From contig JAHBVO010000001.1 in the NCBI GenBank assembly GCA_019637435.1, forward strand, positions 2,356,001-2,420,000: 64,000 nt of DNA. The letters run 5' to 3'. Every line of letters begins with the position of its first letter. The first letter of the stretch is position 1. The notes beneath the pieces were generated by a model. That model ran no database searches, was not told the DNA's origin, and was given only the letters and a program-made list of their open reading frames with translations. The translations under genes were made by a program, and so were the position numbers. Origin of the DNA: Candidatus Obscuribacterales bacterium (GTDB lineage Bacteria; Cyanobacteriota; Vampirovibrionia; Obscuribacterales; Obscuribacteraceae). Positions 25,987-34,565 of this stretch are shown here, piece by piece.

Positions 25987-26098
25987 GTGTTTTTACGATA
26001 ATTGTTTTCGAAAAGATTAGATCTGAAATATTTCCCATGGAAACTAAGGTCAGAAGCAATAAACTAGCGTTTTGACTACTTCCGACCGGTAAGCAACT

Positions 26099-27616
26099 AT
26101 GCGAATTTGCCTTATCTCAAGAGAGTTTCCGCCGGATACTGGCTGGGGGGGAATTGGTACTTTCGTACACGATTTGGCTCTGGGTCTTAAGGAGATAGGA
26201 CAGGACGTCGAAGTGATTGCGCTGTCCAAAGATGGACAGGACTCGGTAATCGACTATCACGGCGTTCCCATTCATCGCGTTGCGGTCGATGATTCACTCG
26301 AGCAGTATCAGATGCTGCTTTCTGTGATGCCTTACAGTCACAGCCTGTTAAAAGCTCTCTGGTCGTTGCATAACAAATTTTTGGAACTTCATGCCCGGAA
26401 GAAGTTCGACGTGGTCGAAGTTCCGGAGATGTTCGGTGAGGGCGTGTTTCTCGCACTGTCGAAACAGTGTCCGCTTGTGGTAAGGCTCTATACGCCGCAC
26501 TTCAAGTTTATCGATGATAAGTTGCATCTGATTGACGACGCCTTCGATCATCAATTCCTTGGCTTGATTGAGAAGCTGACCCTGCTGACTGCCGATGTCG
26601 TCACCAGTCCAAGTTCTGACCTCGGTGACTATGTGAGCCAGTCCGTGGGCTTCAAGGACGACGAGATGGTCGTCATACGGGGACTGATCGACACGAATCG
26701 CTTCTGCCCTGAAGGACCGAAGGCGCTCACCGATGACTCACACCTTAAGGTCATATTCGTCGGGCGACTGGAGGAACGAAAGGGAGTCTATCAGCTGATT
26801 AGAGCGATACCTGAAGTCGTGAAACAGTGCCCGAATGTTCGCTTCTACATGATTGGAAACGATACGAAAACTGCTCACGGAAGCAAATCGGTTCTAAGCG
26901 AATTGCAGAAGGAACTCGAGAAAAACGGGTGCGCAAAGTATGTCGTCTTCACTGGTCCAGTGCCGCACGCTTCGATGCCGGAATATTTCAGATCCTCAGA
27001 TATCTTCGTACTGCCTTCTCTCTACGACAATGCGCCTCTCACGTGTCTGGAAGCAATCTCATCAGGCACTGCTTTGATTGGCACCTCTGCTGGTGGCATG
27101 AAGGAGTACGTGGTTAACGGCGAAAGCGGAACCATCGTACCGCCTGCCGATGTGCCAGCTCTTGCGAACGCGCTTATTGACTTGCTTTTGAACGAATCTA
27201 AGAGGAAATCTTATGGGGTCGAGGCGAGGAAGCGGGCTCTTGAATTGTACGACCGAAAAATCACTGCTGGAAAATCTGTCGAGCTGTACCAGTTTGCAAA
27301 AGCGAATTTTGACTTCAAGCGCCAGTTTGCACTATATCGCAAAAACAGCGAAGACCTGCTTCCACGCTCGGAAGATTTGCTTCGAGCGTTCGATAAGATG
27401 ATCTATGATCTGATGTACAAACGCTCTTTGAGTTTCCGTCTGAGCTACTGGTTCCACATGCTCAAAGATCGTCCAAAACTTTTCACTGCTAGCATTGCGC
27501 TTAAAGCAGGCACGGCAATTTCGGATTTGCTTGGTCGAGACGCTCTGCCTGAGCGTTTAGAGAAGCTGAAAAAGTTGATAGACGATCAGAGCTCACGCGA
27601 AACTATCCGCAAGTAG
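26099..27616 (+). CDS. Glycosyltransferase family 4
   Basis: 505 residues with the GT-B fold. The N-terminal Rossmann domain begins 'MRICLISREFPP' and has the GT4 loop 'GGIGTFVHDLA'. The C-terminal domain has 'VIFVGRLEERKGVYQLI' and the nucleotide-sugar site 'VLPSLYDNAPLTCLEA', with the EX7E-type pattern before 'GTSAGGMKEYVVNGESG'. Residues about 400-505 are an extra helical tail. The family transfers sugar from a nucleotide donor to lipid or glycan acceptors, probably at the inner membrane. It stands alone, with no polysaccharide cluster. It is followed by a hairpin and the convergent TonB-like gene. Confidence 0.9.
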   Translation: MRICLISREFPPDTGWGGIGTFVHDLALGLKEIGQDVEVIALSKDGQDSVIDYHGVPIHRVAVDDSLEQYQMLLSVMPYSHSLLKALWSLHNKFLELHARKKFDVVEVPEMFGEGVFLALSKQCPLVVRLYTPHFKFIDDKLHLIDDAFDHQFLGLIEKLTLLTADVVTSPSSDLGDYVSQSVGFKDDEMVVIRGLIDTNRFCPEGPKALTDDSHLKVIFVGRLEERKGVYQLIRAIPEVVKQCPNVRFYMIGNDTKTAHGSKSVLSELQKELEKNGCAKYVVFTGPVPHASMPEYFRSSDIFVLPSLYDNAPLTCLEAISSGTALIGTSAGGMKEYVVNGESGTIVPPADVPALANALIDLLLNESKRKSYGVEARKRALELYDRKITAGKSVELYQFAKANFDFKRQFALYRKNSEDLLPRSEDLLRAFDKMIYDLMYKRSLSFRLSYWFHMLKDRPKLFTASIALKAGTAISDLLGRDALPERLEKLKKLIDDQSSRETIRK

Positions 27617-27626
27617 AATTGCACTG

Positions 27627-27644
27627 GCGAGCGAAACCGTTCGC
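27627..27644 (+). terminator. Hairpin between convergent genes
   Basis: Seven-bp stem GCGAGCG/CGTTCGC (one G-T pair) with an AAAC loop, 10 nt after the GT4 stop. It lacks a clear U-tract, so termination is plausible rather than certain. Confidence 0.45.
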
Positions 27645-27670
27645 AACTATAGATATACTCGAAGCCGGTA

Positions 27671-28882
27671 CTAGCGAACCGAGGCTTTGCCGCCGTTGAA
27701 CACAGTGTAGTCGAAGGTGAACACGATATCGACTTTGTCCGGCGCTCCCTTCGGCAGGTTTCCGAACGGTCCGGCGTTCTTAATCGCATCGGTCGCCGCA
27801 GTGTCCGCGATCATTAGACCGGACGAGGTTTTGAGTCGCACTGAAGAGACTTTACCCTGACTGTTGAGTTTGAACGCCACGATGATTTTCGCGTTCTCGT
27901 TGCCGCGAGGAGGGAACCAGCTCTTTCTGATCTTCTTCTCCATGTCCGCCAGATAAGCGCCGAAGTCAGCTTCGTCACCGTCACCGCCGCCGCCATCAGA
28001 CGGTTCACCTGCGGTAGAAGCACTGGGGTCGCCTTTTCCTGAACCCGTTGCAGTATCGGCTTGAGGCTGGGCTACCGCGACCGGATTGTCCGTTTTGGTC
28101 AGCGGCGTGTCGAGCGGCACCACCGGTAGTGGTGTTACGACTGGTTTCGGAGTGGGCTTAGCCGCGACCTTCTCGACCGGTTTAGGCTCTACAACTGGCT
28201 TCGGTTCTACCTTCGGCTGTGCCTTAGGTTTGGGCGGCTCAGGGATAGGTTTGAGTTCTTCTTTTGGTGGCTCAGGCGGTGGCGCCAATTCCATGTCAAT
28301 TACTATTTTTTGCTCGTCCGGCGCTTTACTGGCTACGAAGAACGCCGAGGCGAGAACTGCCAGGAGAACAGCGCAGTGGAGAAGATACGATCCACCGAAG
28401 ACCGGAGCGAATCGAATATCCTTGCTGGGTGGGTAGAGCGGATTGTTCGCGCGCGACGCGTACAGATAAGCATCCTGACCAACGTAGAGGACATAGCCGA
28501 GGTAGAGAACGATGAACGTCAGTACCGCCGGATGAACAAGACTTACGGAATGCAATTGATAGGCGAATGCCGTGTTAAACGGTAGGTGCATGCTGGCTGC
28601 GAGCTTTTCGCAAGCCGAAACTACCAGGCTGCCGCAGCAAGCCGACGCCACGACGCCCCAGCTCATGAGGGTCGCGGTCATGAAAACAAGTCCCGACCAG
28701 ATTTGACCGATGTAGAGGTGACCTAGACCCGGCACCAGCGAGAGCATAAATGCTCGCTTCGGATCCTTCCCCAGAGGTTTGAATTCGTGCGCCGCTTGGA
28801 AGACCTCTTCGTCTTGAAGGAGCCCATCTTGCGCAGCCTTTGGGTCTGCGGAATCCGGTCGAGGTTTGTCTAAAATTTTCAT
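27671..28882 (-). CDS. TonB-type energy transducer fused to a multi-helix membrane domain
   Basis: 403 residues. Residues about 45-190 hold several membrane helices, starting 'RAFMLSLVPGLGHLYIGQIW', similar to small TM2/DUF5683-like membrane domains. A further helix (about 165-185) precedes a long Pro/Lys/Glu/Val linker (about 195-275), the periplasm-spanning element of TonB. The C-terminal ~95 residues are a TonB domain: 'YLADMEKKIRKSWFPPRG', 'IIVAFKLNSQGKVSSVRL', 'TAATDAIKNAGPFG'. Classical TonB has one helix; the extra domain is unusual. It implies an outer membrane. No exbB/exbD or receptor adjoins it. Confidence 0.8.
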   Translation of the reverse strand: MKILDKPRPDSADPKAAQDGLLQDEEVFQAAHEFKPLGKDPKRAFMLSLVPGLGHLYIGQIWSGLVFMTATLMSWGVVASACCGSLVVSACEKLAASMHLPFNTAFAYQLHSVSLVHPAVLTFIVLYLGYVLYVGQDAYLYASRANNPLYPPSKDIRFAPVFGGSYLLHCAVLLAVLASAFFVASKAPDEQKIVIDMELAPPPEPPKEELKPIPEPPKPKAQPKVEPKPVVEPKPVEKVAAKPTPKPVVTPLPVVPLDTPLTKTDNPVAVAQPQADTATGSGKGDPSASTAGEPSDGGGGDGDEADFGAYLADMEKKIRKSWFPPRGNENAKIIVAFKLNSQGKVSSVRLKTSSGLMIADTAATDAIKNAGPFGNLPKGAPDKVDIVFTFDYTVFNGGKASVR

Positions 28883-29199
28883 CGAGTAGGAGCGCCGCGA
28901 ATTAGTTTCCTGAATCGTTCACACTTGAGCCAGTAATTTTCGCATATTCCGGAACTCCGATTGTTATGAGTCCCGGTTCGATAAAAGTTACTAGGGCTAT
29001 CGTAGCAAAGAGTTTAGCATTGAATGCTGATCAATATCTTGGCGTGCTTGGCAACTGTTGCCAACCACTAACTTTGGAATGCCAGGAGGGTTGTGGGAAA
29101 GCAGCACATATAAAAGATCGATCACCTGTCGTTACGAGGCGCAATGCCGGAAAAGTCACACAATTTCGCAGAGTAACCTTCCCTGGATAGACCCGTGGC
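28883..29199. other. Intergenic region with a palindrome
   Basis: 317 nt between the NCS1 permease stop and the TonB-like start. The only clear structure is the palindrome at 29048-29064. Short frames here have no plausible start site or composition. Confidence 0.4.
29048..29064. promoter_or_regulatory. 17-bp perfect palindrome
   Basis: TTGGCAACTGTTGCCAA: two perfect 8-bp arms around one base, about 166 nt upstream of the TonB-like start and 136 nt past the NCS1 end. The size and symmetry suit an operator for a dimeric repressor; it has no U-tract, so a terminator is less likely. Confidence 0.45.
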
Positions 29200-30711
29200 T
29201 CAAGATTCCGTTTCTTGTTTATCCGACAACATTAGAACCAGGTAAGCAAGACCGGACACTCCAAGGCCGACGAACCAGGCATACTCGTATAGCGTGCCGA
29301 GAAAAGGCACTGTTTCACTTGCAGCCGGCAAAGCGCCGATCCAGGCGACGATGCAACCAAGTACAGTGGCAAGAATTGCCCGATAGTTCCAGCCGTTGGA
29401 ATATTTGTAAGCGCCGTCTTCCAGGTATAAATCAGGCAGCTCAAGCTGTTTCTTCCGAATGATCCAGTAATCGACAATCAGCACACCCGCGATCGAACCC
29501 AGACCGCCGGAGTAGCCCTGCAGCCAGAGAAAGATGTAGGCGGATGCATCAGAAAGCAGCCTCCAGGGCTGCATCATAATTCCGACAATGCCAGTGATAA
29601 GGGCTCCTCGGCTAAAGGAAATATATTTCGGGAAGGCGTTGGCGAAATCGTTGGCAGGTGAAACAACGTTGGCAGCAGCATTGACGCACAAACAGGCAAG
29701 GACGATCGTGAACATCGAGACCGCGACTACTAGCTTGTTTTCAAACTGACCAACCAGTTTCACCGGGTCCCAGAGAATTTCAGGTGACACTTTCGGATAG
29801 ATAATCAGCGCGGCTGAAGTGATTAAAACGCCCATGCCGGCATAAATTGTCATTGCGGTCGGGAGAGCCACCACTTGCCCGACCGTCTGCTCCTGTTGGC
29901 TATGTCCGAAGCGGGTGAAGTCCGGCATATTGAGCGAAAGAGTGGCCCAGTAGCCGATCATGGCTGTCAGAGAAGGAATGAACAAGGGCATGAAAGAGCT
30001 GAAGTCTCTCAACTCTGCCGGTCGCGACAGAATCTGTCCCAGACCGTCCGCCTCGTTGACCGCCCAGTAGGCGAGCGCGCCGGTCATGATAAAAACAAAC
30101 GGCGCGGCCAGGCTTGCCAGTTTTTTCATCAGGTCCATTCCGCGAAATACAACGGCGATGTTCAATGTCCAAAATATTGCGAAGGAAAACCAGGCAGATA
30201 GGGTATGCCCTTCGACCTCACCCGTAAGGCTTTTCCAGCCGGGAATCAAAACGCCAAGCAGAATATTGAGTGCTTGTCCGCCGATCCAGGCTTGAATTCC
30301 AAACCATCCGCAAGCCACCAGAGCGCGCATCAGCGCCGGAAGGTTAGAGCCATATGTTCCATAAGCGGCTCTTGCGAATACAGGAAAGGGGATACCGTAT
30401 TTGGTGCCCGGGTGCGAGTTCAATAATATGGGAATGAGAACGATGACGTTGCCGAGAAAGATAGTGAGAAGGGCTTGCCACCAGCTCATGTGTTTTGCGA
30501 TAAGACCTGACGCGAGCATATAGGTTGTGATGCAGGCGGACATGCTCATCCACAGCGCGGCGAAGTTGTAGGAATTCCAACTTCGGGCGGCGATTGGAAC
30601 GGGAGCTAGATCGTGGTTATAAAGGGGACTCTTGGTAATCGACTGCGGATTAATTAGTTCGACCCGCCCATCGGGGCTTTCCTTGACTTGATCGGTCATT
30701 TGTTTAGTCAT
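29200..30711 (-). CDS. NCS1 family nucleobase/allantoin-type permease
   Basis: 503 residues with about 12 membrane helices. The N-terminal signature 'NHDLAPVPIAARSWNSYNF' and 'GIQAWIGGQALNILLG' are typical of nucleobase:cation symporter-1 proteins (uracil, allantoin, hydantoin or thiamine-type substrates). 'FPVFARAAYGTYGSNLPALM' in helix 3 and 'MPDFTRFGHSQQEQ' later also fit. It acts in the inner membrane with Na+ or H+. AAGG lies 6 nt before the ATG. No pyrimidine or purine catabolic gene adjoins it, so the substrate is not resolved. Confidence 0.9.
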   Translation of the reverse strand: MTKQMTDQVKESPDGRVELINPQSITKSPLYNHDLAPVPIAARSWNSYNFAALWMSMSACITTYMLASGLIAKHMSWWQALLTIFLGNVIVLIPILLNSHPGTKYGIPFPVFARAAYGTYGSNLPALMRALVACGWFGIQAWIGGQALNILLGVLIPGWKSLTGEVEGHTLSAWFSFAIFWTLNIAVVFRGMDLMKKLASLAAPFVFIMTGALAYWAVNEADGLGQILSRPAELRDFSSFMPLFIPSLTAMIGYWATLSLNMPDFTRFGHSQQEQTVGQVVALPTAMTIYAGMGVLITSAALIIYPKVSPEILWDPVKLVGQFENKLVVAVSMFTIVLACLCVNAAANVVSPANDFANAFPKYISFSRGALITGIVGIMMQPWRLLSDASAYIFLWLQGYSGGLGSIAGVLIVDYWIIRKKQLELPDLYLEDGAYKYSNGWNYRAILATVLGCIVAWIGALPAASETVPFLGTLYEYAWFVGLGVSGLAYLVLMLSDKQETES

Positions 30712-30855
30712 GTGAACCTTGAGAGATATTACGTAAACATCGCGACCCGCGGACTCGTACAGGATACATGCTCTTAAGCCGCATGGGGTGCCTTTTGATC
30801 AATAAATCAGGAGGACCGCCTACAAAAAGGTTCGTTATATGATGTTTTGACCTCT

Positions 30856-30887
30856 GCCGGATATCCGTAAAGCTAATCGATACCGGC
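30856..30887 (+). promoter_or_regulatory. Leader hairpin upstream of ATP-grasp gene
   Basis: GCCGG-a-TATC (56-65) pairs with GATA-CCGGC (79-87), leaving a 13-nt loop, and ends 8 nt before the GGAG that serves the ATG at 30905. It could influence translation. No known riboswitch class is recognised. Confidence 0.35.
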
Positions 30888-30904
30888 GGTCAAACGGAGC
30901 AATC

Positions 30905-32065
30905 ATGAACGTAGTTTTTCTTTCGCCACATTTCCCTCCGAATTTCCGCCACTTCGTGCGTCACCTGCGAGCATTGGGTGCGAATGTTCTGGGTCTTGCC
31001 GATGTGTCTTACGACTCAATCGATCACGAAGTACGAAGTAATTTGACCGAATATTTCAACGTAGTCGACATGCACAATTACGATAACGTCCTCCGCGGCT
31101 GTGGCTACTTCACATACCACTACGGCAAAATTGATCGCGTCGATTCGCATAACGAATATTGGCTTGAAACAGAAGCGCGCTTGCGCACCGATTTCAATGT
31201 TTATGGTGTGAAAACCGATCAGATCGGCCGAATCAAGCGCAAGTCAGAGATGAAAGCGGTTTTTCGCAAGATTGGTCTGAAGCCTGCTCGTGGCAGAATC
31301 TGTACCGATGAAAAATCATTGCGCCAGTTTATCGATGAAGTTGGTTTTCCTGTTGTTGCTAAACCTGATATCGGGGTTGGTGCCGCGGCGACCTATCGTA
31401 TCTCTGATGAAAAGTCGATCAAGCATTATCTTGAAGATAAACCTAAACATGTTGAATACATAGTTGAAGAATTCATGGAAGGTCAGATCGTCACTTTCGA
31501 TGGATTGGTAGATCGCGATGGTGAGCTGGTTTTCTGCACTTCGCATAGATACAGCGGCGGCATAATGGATGTCGTAAATGACGATGCCCACGTGTATTAC
31601 TGGAACGAGAGGGTGATTGCACCAGCCGTCAGGGAAGTTGGATTGAGCATTTTGAAGGCCTTCGATGTTCGTGAACGCTTCTTCCATTTTGAGTTTTTCG
31701 ACAAAGATGGTGTAATCACTCCTCTTGAAATAAACATGAGACCGCCCGGTGGACTAACTCTCGATATGTTTAACTTCGCTTACGATTTCGATTGCTACAA
31801 ACTATGGGCGGAGCTTTTGGTCAATGGTGATTGTGAACGATACAAAGAACAGCCTTACTTCATAATGTACGCGTCTCGAAAAGATCATATTCCATATCTG
31901 CATTCTCACGAGCATATACTGCATGAACTGAAGGACTTGATTGTTCATCATGAGCGCATGAGCGACGTCTTCGCGCGGGCAATCGGAAACCACGGCTATA
32001 TTTTGAAACACGAAAAAATCGAGCCGATTATGGAAGCGACCGCTAAAATTCATGCGCTCCGTTAA
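30905..32065 (+). CDS. ATP-grasp family ligase
   Basis: 386 residues, GGAG 5 nt before the ATG. Residues 1-95 form a Rossmann-like pre-ATP-grasp domain ('MNVVFLSPHFPPNFRHFVRHL'). The ATP-grasp domain (about 105-310) shows 'GFPVVAKPDIGVGAAATY' (nucleotide-binding Lys and loop), 'YIVEEFMEGQIVTFDG' and the metal-binding 'PLEINMRPPGG' (Glu-x-Asn). It resembles carbamoyl-phosphate-synthase-like/biotin-carboxylase-like ligases that join a carboxylate to an amine through an acyl phosphate. The C-terminal ~75 residues are distinct. The substrate cannot be inferred: it is divergent from NCS1 and followed by a terminator. Confidence 0.8.
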   Translation: MNVVFLSPHFPPNFRHFVRHLRALGANVLGLADVSYDSIDHEVRSNLTEYFNVVDMHNYDNVLRGCGYFTYHYGKIDRVDSHNEYWLETEARLRTDFNVYGVKTDQIGRIKRKSEMKAVFRKIGLKPARGRICTDEKSLRQFIDEVGFPVVAKPDIGVGAAATYRISDEKSIKHYLEDKPKHVEYIVEEFMEGQIVTFDGLVDRDGELVFCTSHRYSGGIMDVVNDDAHVYYWNERVIAPAVREVGLSILKAFDVRERFFHFEFFDKDGVITPLEINMRPPGGLTLDMFNFAYDFDCYKLWAELLVNGDCERYKEQPYFIMYASRKDHIPYLHSHEHILHELKDLIVHHERMSDVFARAIGNHGYILKHEKIEPIMEATAKIHALR

Positions 32066-32086
32066 AGAACAATGTGCTTAAAGAAA

Positions 32087-32115
32087 CAACGCCGTCGATG
32101 GCGACGACGGCGTTG
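32087..32115 (+). terminator. Strong hairpin after ATP-grasp gene
   Basis: Perfect 11-bp GC-rich stem CAACGCCGTCG/CGACGGCGTTG with a 7-nt loop, 21 nt past the stop. A U-tract is absent. It lies between convergent genes and may protect or end both messages. Confidence 0.6.
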
Positions 32116-32164
32116 CTCCTGAATCGAAGTGAAAAGTAGGCGGGTTAAAGCTTTTGATGTTCGG

Positions 32165-32827
32165 TCAATTTTTGCGCTGGTTAGCGTCGGTGGTCAGCTT
32201 TTGTTCGGCTGACTCAAGAGAAATCTTTCCGCGTCGTACCAGCGATTGAAGTTTCAATGCGCGAATAACAGTCAGTGGATCAACTTTGTACTGGATTACC
32301 AGCACGCGCCCCAATGGCATGTCGTGTTCAGTTGCTGCTTTCAGCGCTTCTTCCAGTAATTCGATCGTAAGAACGTTGGCAGCGACTAGAAGATCGCCGA
32401 GGCGAGCACTTGTACCTGCTTGTTGAATGAAACCTTCGCTCTTCAACTGACTCTCGAACAGGAGTCCTTCTAGTGTAGCTTCTGCTCTGTCTCTTACATA
32501 AGGATTCTGATCTTCGCAGAGTTTCTGAAGAATGTACGGCGGCAGTTCAAACTCTTCTGCCAGTGCGAGGCGCACATTTACGTCTTCATCACCGGCTAGA
32601 GCTTCCAATATCTCGAGAGGAACCACTTTATTGTATGCCAGGCTGGCCCGCACTTCCGGATCGCTGTCTTTGCTCAGTCTGAACAGCAATTCTTCCGGAC
32701 TTGAAGGATTCTCGGCAAGGCGCCTGCGAACGTCCGGAGGCGCATTTTGATAGACATCGCGTAAAACGTCCGGCGATTGGGCTGGATCACCGGCCACAAG
32801 AAAATGATCGGATAGGTACATTGCCAT
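32165..32827 (-). CDS. LRV/HEAT-like repeat protein with GspE-N-like domain
   Basis: 220 residues. Residues about 18-115 contain about four 24-residue leucine-rich-variant units ('RRRLAENPSSPEELLFRLSK', 'VRASLAYNKVVPLEILEAL', 'VRLALAEEFELPPYILQKL'). Residues about 140-205 ('RLGDLLVAANVLTIELLEEAL', 'LGRVLVIQYKVDPLTVIRAL') resemble the N-terminal domain of type II secretion ATPase GspE/MshE, a c-di-GMP-binding or docking module. The combination suggests a cytoplasmic adaptor, possibly for the pilus or secretion systems hinted at elsewhere in the window. The assignment of the second domain is tentative. Confidence 0.65.
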   Translation of the reverse strand: MAMYLSDHFLVAGDPAQSPDVLRDVYQNAPPDVRRRLAENPSSPEELLFRLSKDSDPEVRASLAYNKVVPLEILEALAGDEDVNVRLALAEEFELPPYILQKLCEDQNPYVRDRAEATLEGLLFESQLKSEGFIQQAGTSARLGDLLVAANVLTIELLEEALKAATEHDMPLGRVLVIQYKVDPLTVIRALKLQSLVRRGKISLESAEQKLTTDANQRKN

Positions 32828-32917
32828 ATCTCAGTTAATCTCCCCAAAAGATTGCAAACGAGAGGGCGAATCAAAGCGGATTCATTTCGATTATGCGATG
32901 CCGAGCCAAATTGATGG

Positions 32918-32948
32918 AATCACCCAACTGAGTTATTGGCGGGTGATT
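32918..32948. repeat. Stem-loop in divergent promoter region
   Basis: AATCACCC (32918-32925) pairs with GGGTGATT (32941-32948), with CCAA/TTGG extending the stem. It is followed on the plus strand by TTCAATAA. It lies between the divergent LRV and BNR genes; function not known. Confidence 0.4.
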
Positions 32949-33054
32949 TTCAATAATGCACCTTTGAATTCGAGTTTGGTATCATGTTCGGTCGATGGAT
33001 GTGACACCTCAGCTGTTGCAGTGTGACAACGTTTCTAGCTGTGCAAATCAGACA

Positions 33055-33071
33055 GCGTCCTTTTCGGACGC
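33055..33071 (+). promoter_or_regulatory. Leader hairpin upstream of BNR-repeat gene
   Basis: Perfect 6-bp stem GCGTCC/GGACGC with loop TTTTC, 30 nt before the ATG at 33102 and outside the GGAG binding site. Possible 5' UTR element. Confidence 0.35.
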
Positions 33072-33101
33072 GCAAAGATTATTTACCTGAGCGGAGTAAT
33101 T

Positions 33102-34241
33102 ATGACGGCTACTAAGGTCAAGAACGTGAACGTTTTGGTTGGAACGAGAAAAGGTGCATTCGTGTTGACGTCTGACACTGGACGAAAGAAATGGGAGCAA
33201 TCCGATCCGATCTTTCTCGGACATATAATTCACCACTTCGCCGCCGACACGAGAACGGCTGGTGTGATGCTAATGGCTGCAAAAACGGGACACCTTGGAC
33301 CTACTGTCTTTCGCTCCACAGATGGTGGCACGACCTGGACTGAAGCATCAAAACCGCCCGCGTTTGCTAAAGTCGAAGAGACGCCGGACGGTAAAAAGGG
33401 TCGCGTAGTCGAGCGCGTATTCTGGCTCACCCAGGGGCATGATTCCCAGCCCGGAGTCTGGTATGCGGGAACTTCGCCCGCTGGTGTTTTTATCTCAAAA
33501 GATGATGGAGACACCTGGGAGCCGGTTGCCGGTTTTAACGACAACCCCATGTACGAACAATGGACGGAGGGCGCGACGCCCGACGGAGTGTTTCTCCATT
33601 CCATTTTGGTTGATCCACGCGATTCTAATCATATGTATTTAGGAATTTCCATAGGTGGCTGCTTCGAAAGCACCGACGCCGGAGCCTCATGGAAGCCTCT
33701 AAACAAGGGTATCGAAGCGGAATGGATTCCGGATCCTACCGTCGAGTTCGGTCACGACCCGCACTGTATCGTCTATCACCCGGCTTCTCCCGATCGGCTT
33801 TATCAACAAAATCATTGCGGCATATATAAGATCGACCGTCCATCCGATCAATGGATCCGCATCGGTCGCAACATGCCGGAAGGGGTCGGAGACATTGGTT
33901 TTCCGATCGTTGTGCATCCGACGAACGTGGACACTGCCTGGGTGTTTCCAATGGACGGAACAGAAGTTTGGCCGCGCACCAGCCCTGAGGGTAAGCCTGC
34001 CGCATATGTCACCACCAACGGTGGCGATACCTGGAAAAGACAGGACAAAGGACTTCCCCACAAGCAGGCGTATCTTACTGTGAAACGTCAGGCGATGACC
34101 ACGGATAAGCAAAACCCGGTCGGACTGTACTTCGGTACCACGGGTGGTGAGGTATGGGCTAGCGCTGACGAAGGAGAGACGTGGGAGTGTATTGCACGTC
34201 ACCTTCCCGAGGTCTACTCGTTGACTGTGCAGGAAAGTTGA
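33102..34241 (+). CDS. BNR/Asp-box beta-propeller protein (sialidase-like fold)
   Basis: 379 residues, GGAG 5 nt before the ATG. Several Asp-box units of the form S-x-D-x-G-x-T-W are visible: 'STDGGTTWTEA', 'SKDDGDTWEPV', 'STDAGASWKPL', 'TNGGDTWKRQ', 'SADEGETWECI'. These mark a sialidase/VPS10-type six- or seven-bladed propeller. No signal peptide is present, so it is cytoplasmic, and a true sialidase activity is unlikely. Its stop is 1 nt before the start of the MoaD-like gene, so the two are translated together. That pairing points to a role with the ubiquitin-like protein. Confidence 0.8.
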   Translation: MTATKVKNVNVLVGTRKGAFVLTSDTGRKKWEQSDPIFLGHIIHHFAADTRTAGVMLMAAKTGHLGPTVFRSTDGGTTWTEASKPPAFAKVEETPDGKKGRVVERVFWLTQGHDSQPGVWYAGTSPAGVFISKDDGDTWEPVAGFNDNPMYEQWTEGATPDGVFLHSILVDPRDSNHMYLGISIGGCFESTDAGASWKPLNKGIEAEWIPDPTVEFGHDPHCIVYHPASPDRLYQQNHCGIYKIDRPSDQWIRIGRNMPEGVGDIGFPIVVHPTNVDTAWVFPMDGTEVWPRTSPEGKPAAYVTTNGGDTWKRQDKGLPHKQAYLTVKRQAMTTDKQNPVGLYFGTTGGEVWASADEGETWECIARHLPEVYSLTVQES

Positions 34242-34242
34242 T

Positions 34243-34503
34243 ATGAAAGTTCGAATTCCGAGTCCATTGCGATCGTATACGAAGCAGCAGAGTGAAGTTG
34301 CTGGCAGTGGCTCTTCATTATGGGAGGTCCTTGCAGACCTGGACAAGAATTACCCTGGAATACGCTTTCGCATGATTGACGAGCAAGACGGCATCCGACA
34401 GCACATCAAGTTTTTCGTGAACAACGAAGAGACCGAAAAACTCGATCAGCCGGTTGCGGAAACCGATACTGTGCATATTATCTGTGCACTCAGTGGTGGG
34501 TAG
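34243..34503 (+). CDS. MoaD/ThiS-family ubiquitin-like protein
   Basis: 86 residues ending ICALSGG. The C-terminal Gly-Gly is the site adenylated and thiocarboxylated in MoaD, ThiS and related sulfur carriers. The beta-grasp pattern ('MKVRIPSPLRSY', 'LDQPVAETDTVHII') is clear. AGGAA lies 7 nt upstream and the gene follows the BNR stop by 1 nt. Possible roles are sulfur carrier for molybdopterin, thiamine or another product, or a protein modifier. No moaE or thiG is nearby. The E1-like activating enzyme faces it at 34566-35723. Confidence 0.85.
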   Translation: MKVRIPSPLRSYTKQQSEVAGSGSSLWEVLADLDKNYPGIRFRMIDEQDGIRQHIKFFVNNEETEKLDQPVAETDTVHIICALSGG

Positions 34504-34565
34504 AACGCTCGAACAGGATTCGCTTTCAAGCTCTACAACGAGCGCATACGAGTTAATTGCGTTGT

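Noticed and set aside
28966..29462. Plus-strand frames over the NCS1 3' end
   Set aside because: Antisense to the permease; no start signal and no plausible protein.
33102..34241. True secreted sialidase
   Set aside because: No signal peptide and only the Asp-box fold is evident; coupling to a MoaD-like gene suggests another role.
33699..34346. 215-codon minus-strand frame
   Set aside because: Antisense to the BNR-repeat gene, whose Asp-box repeats are unmistakable.
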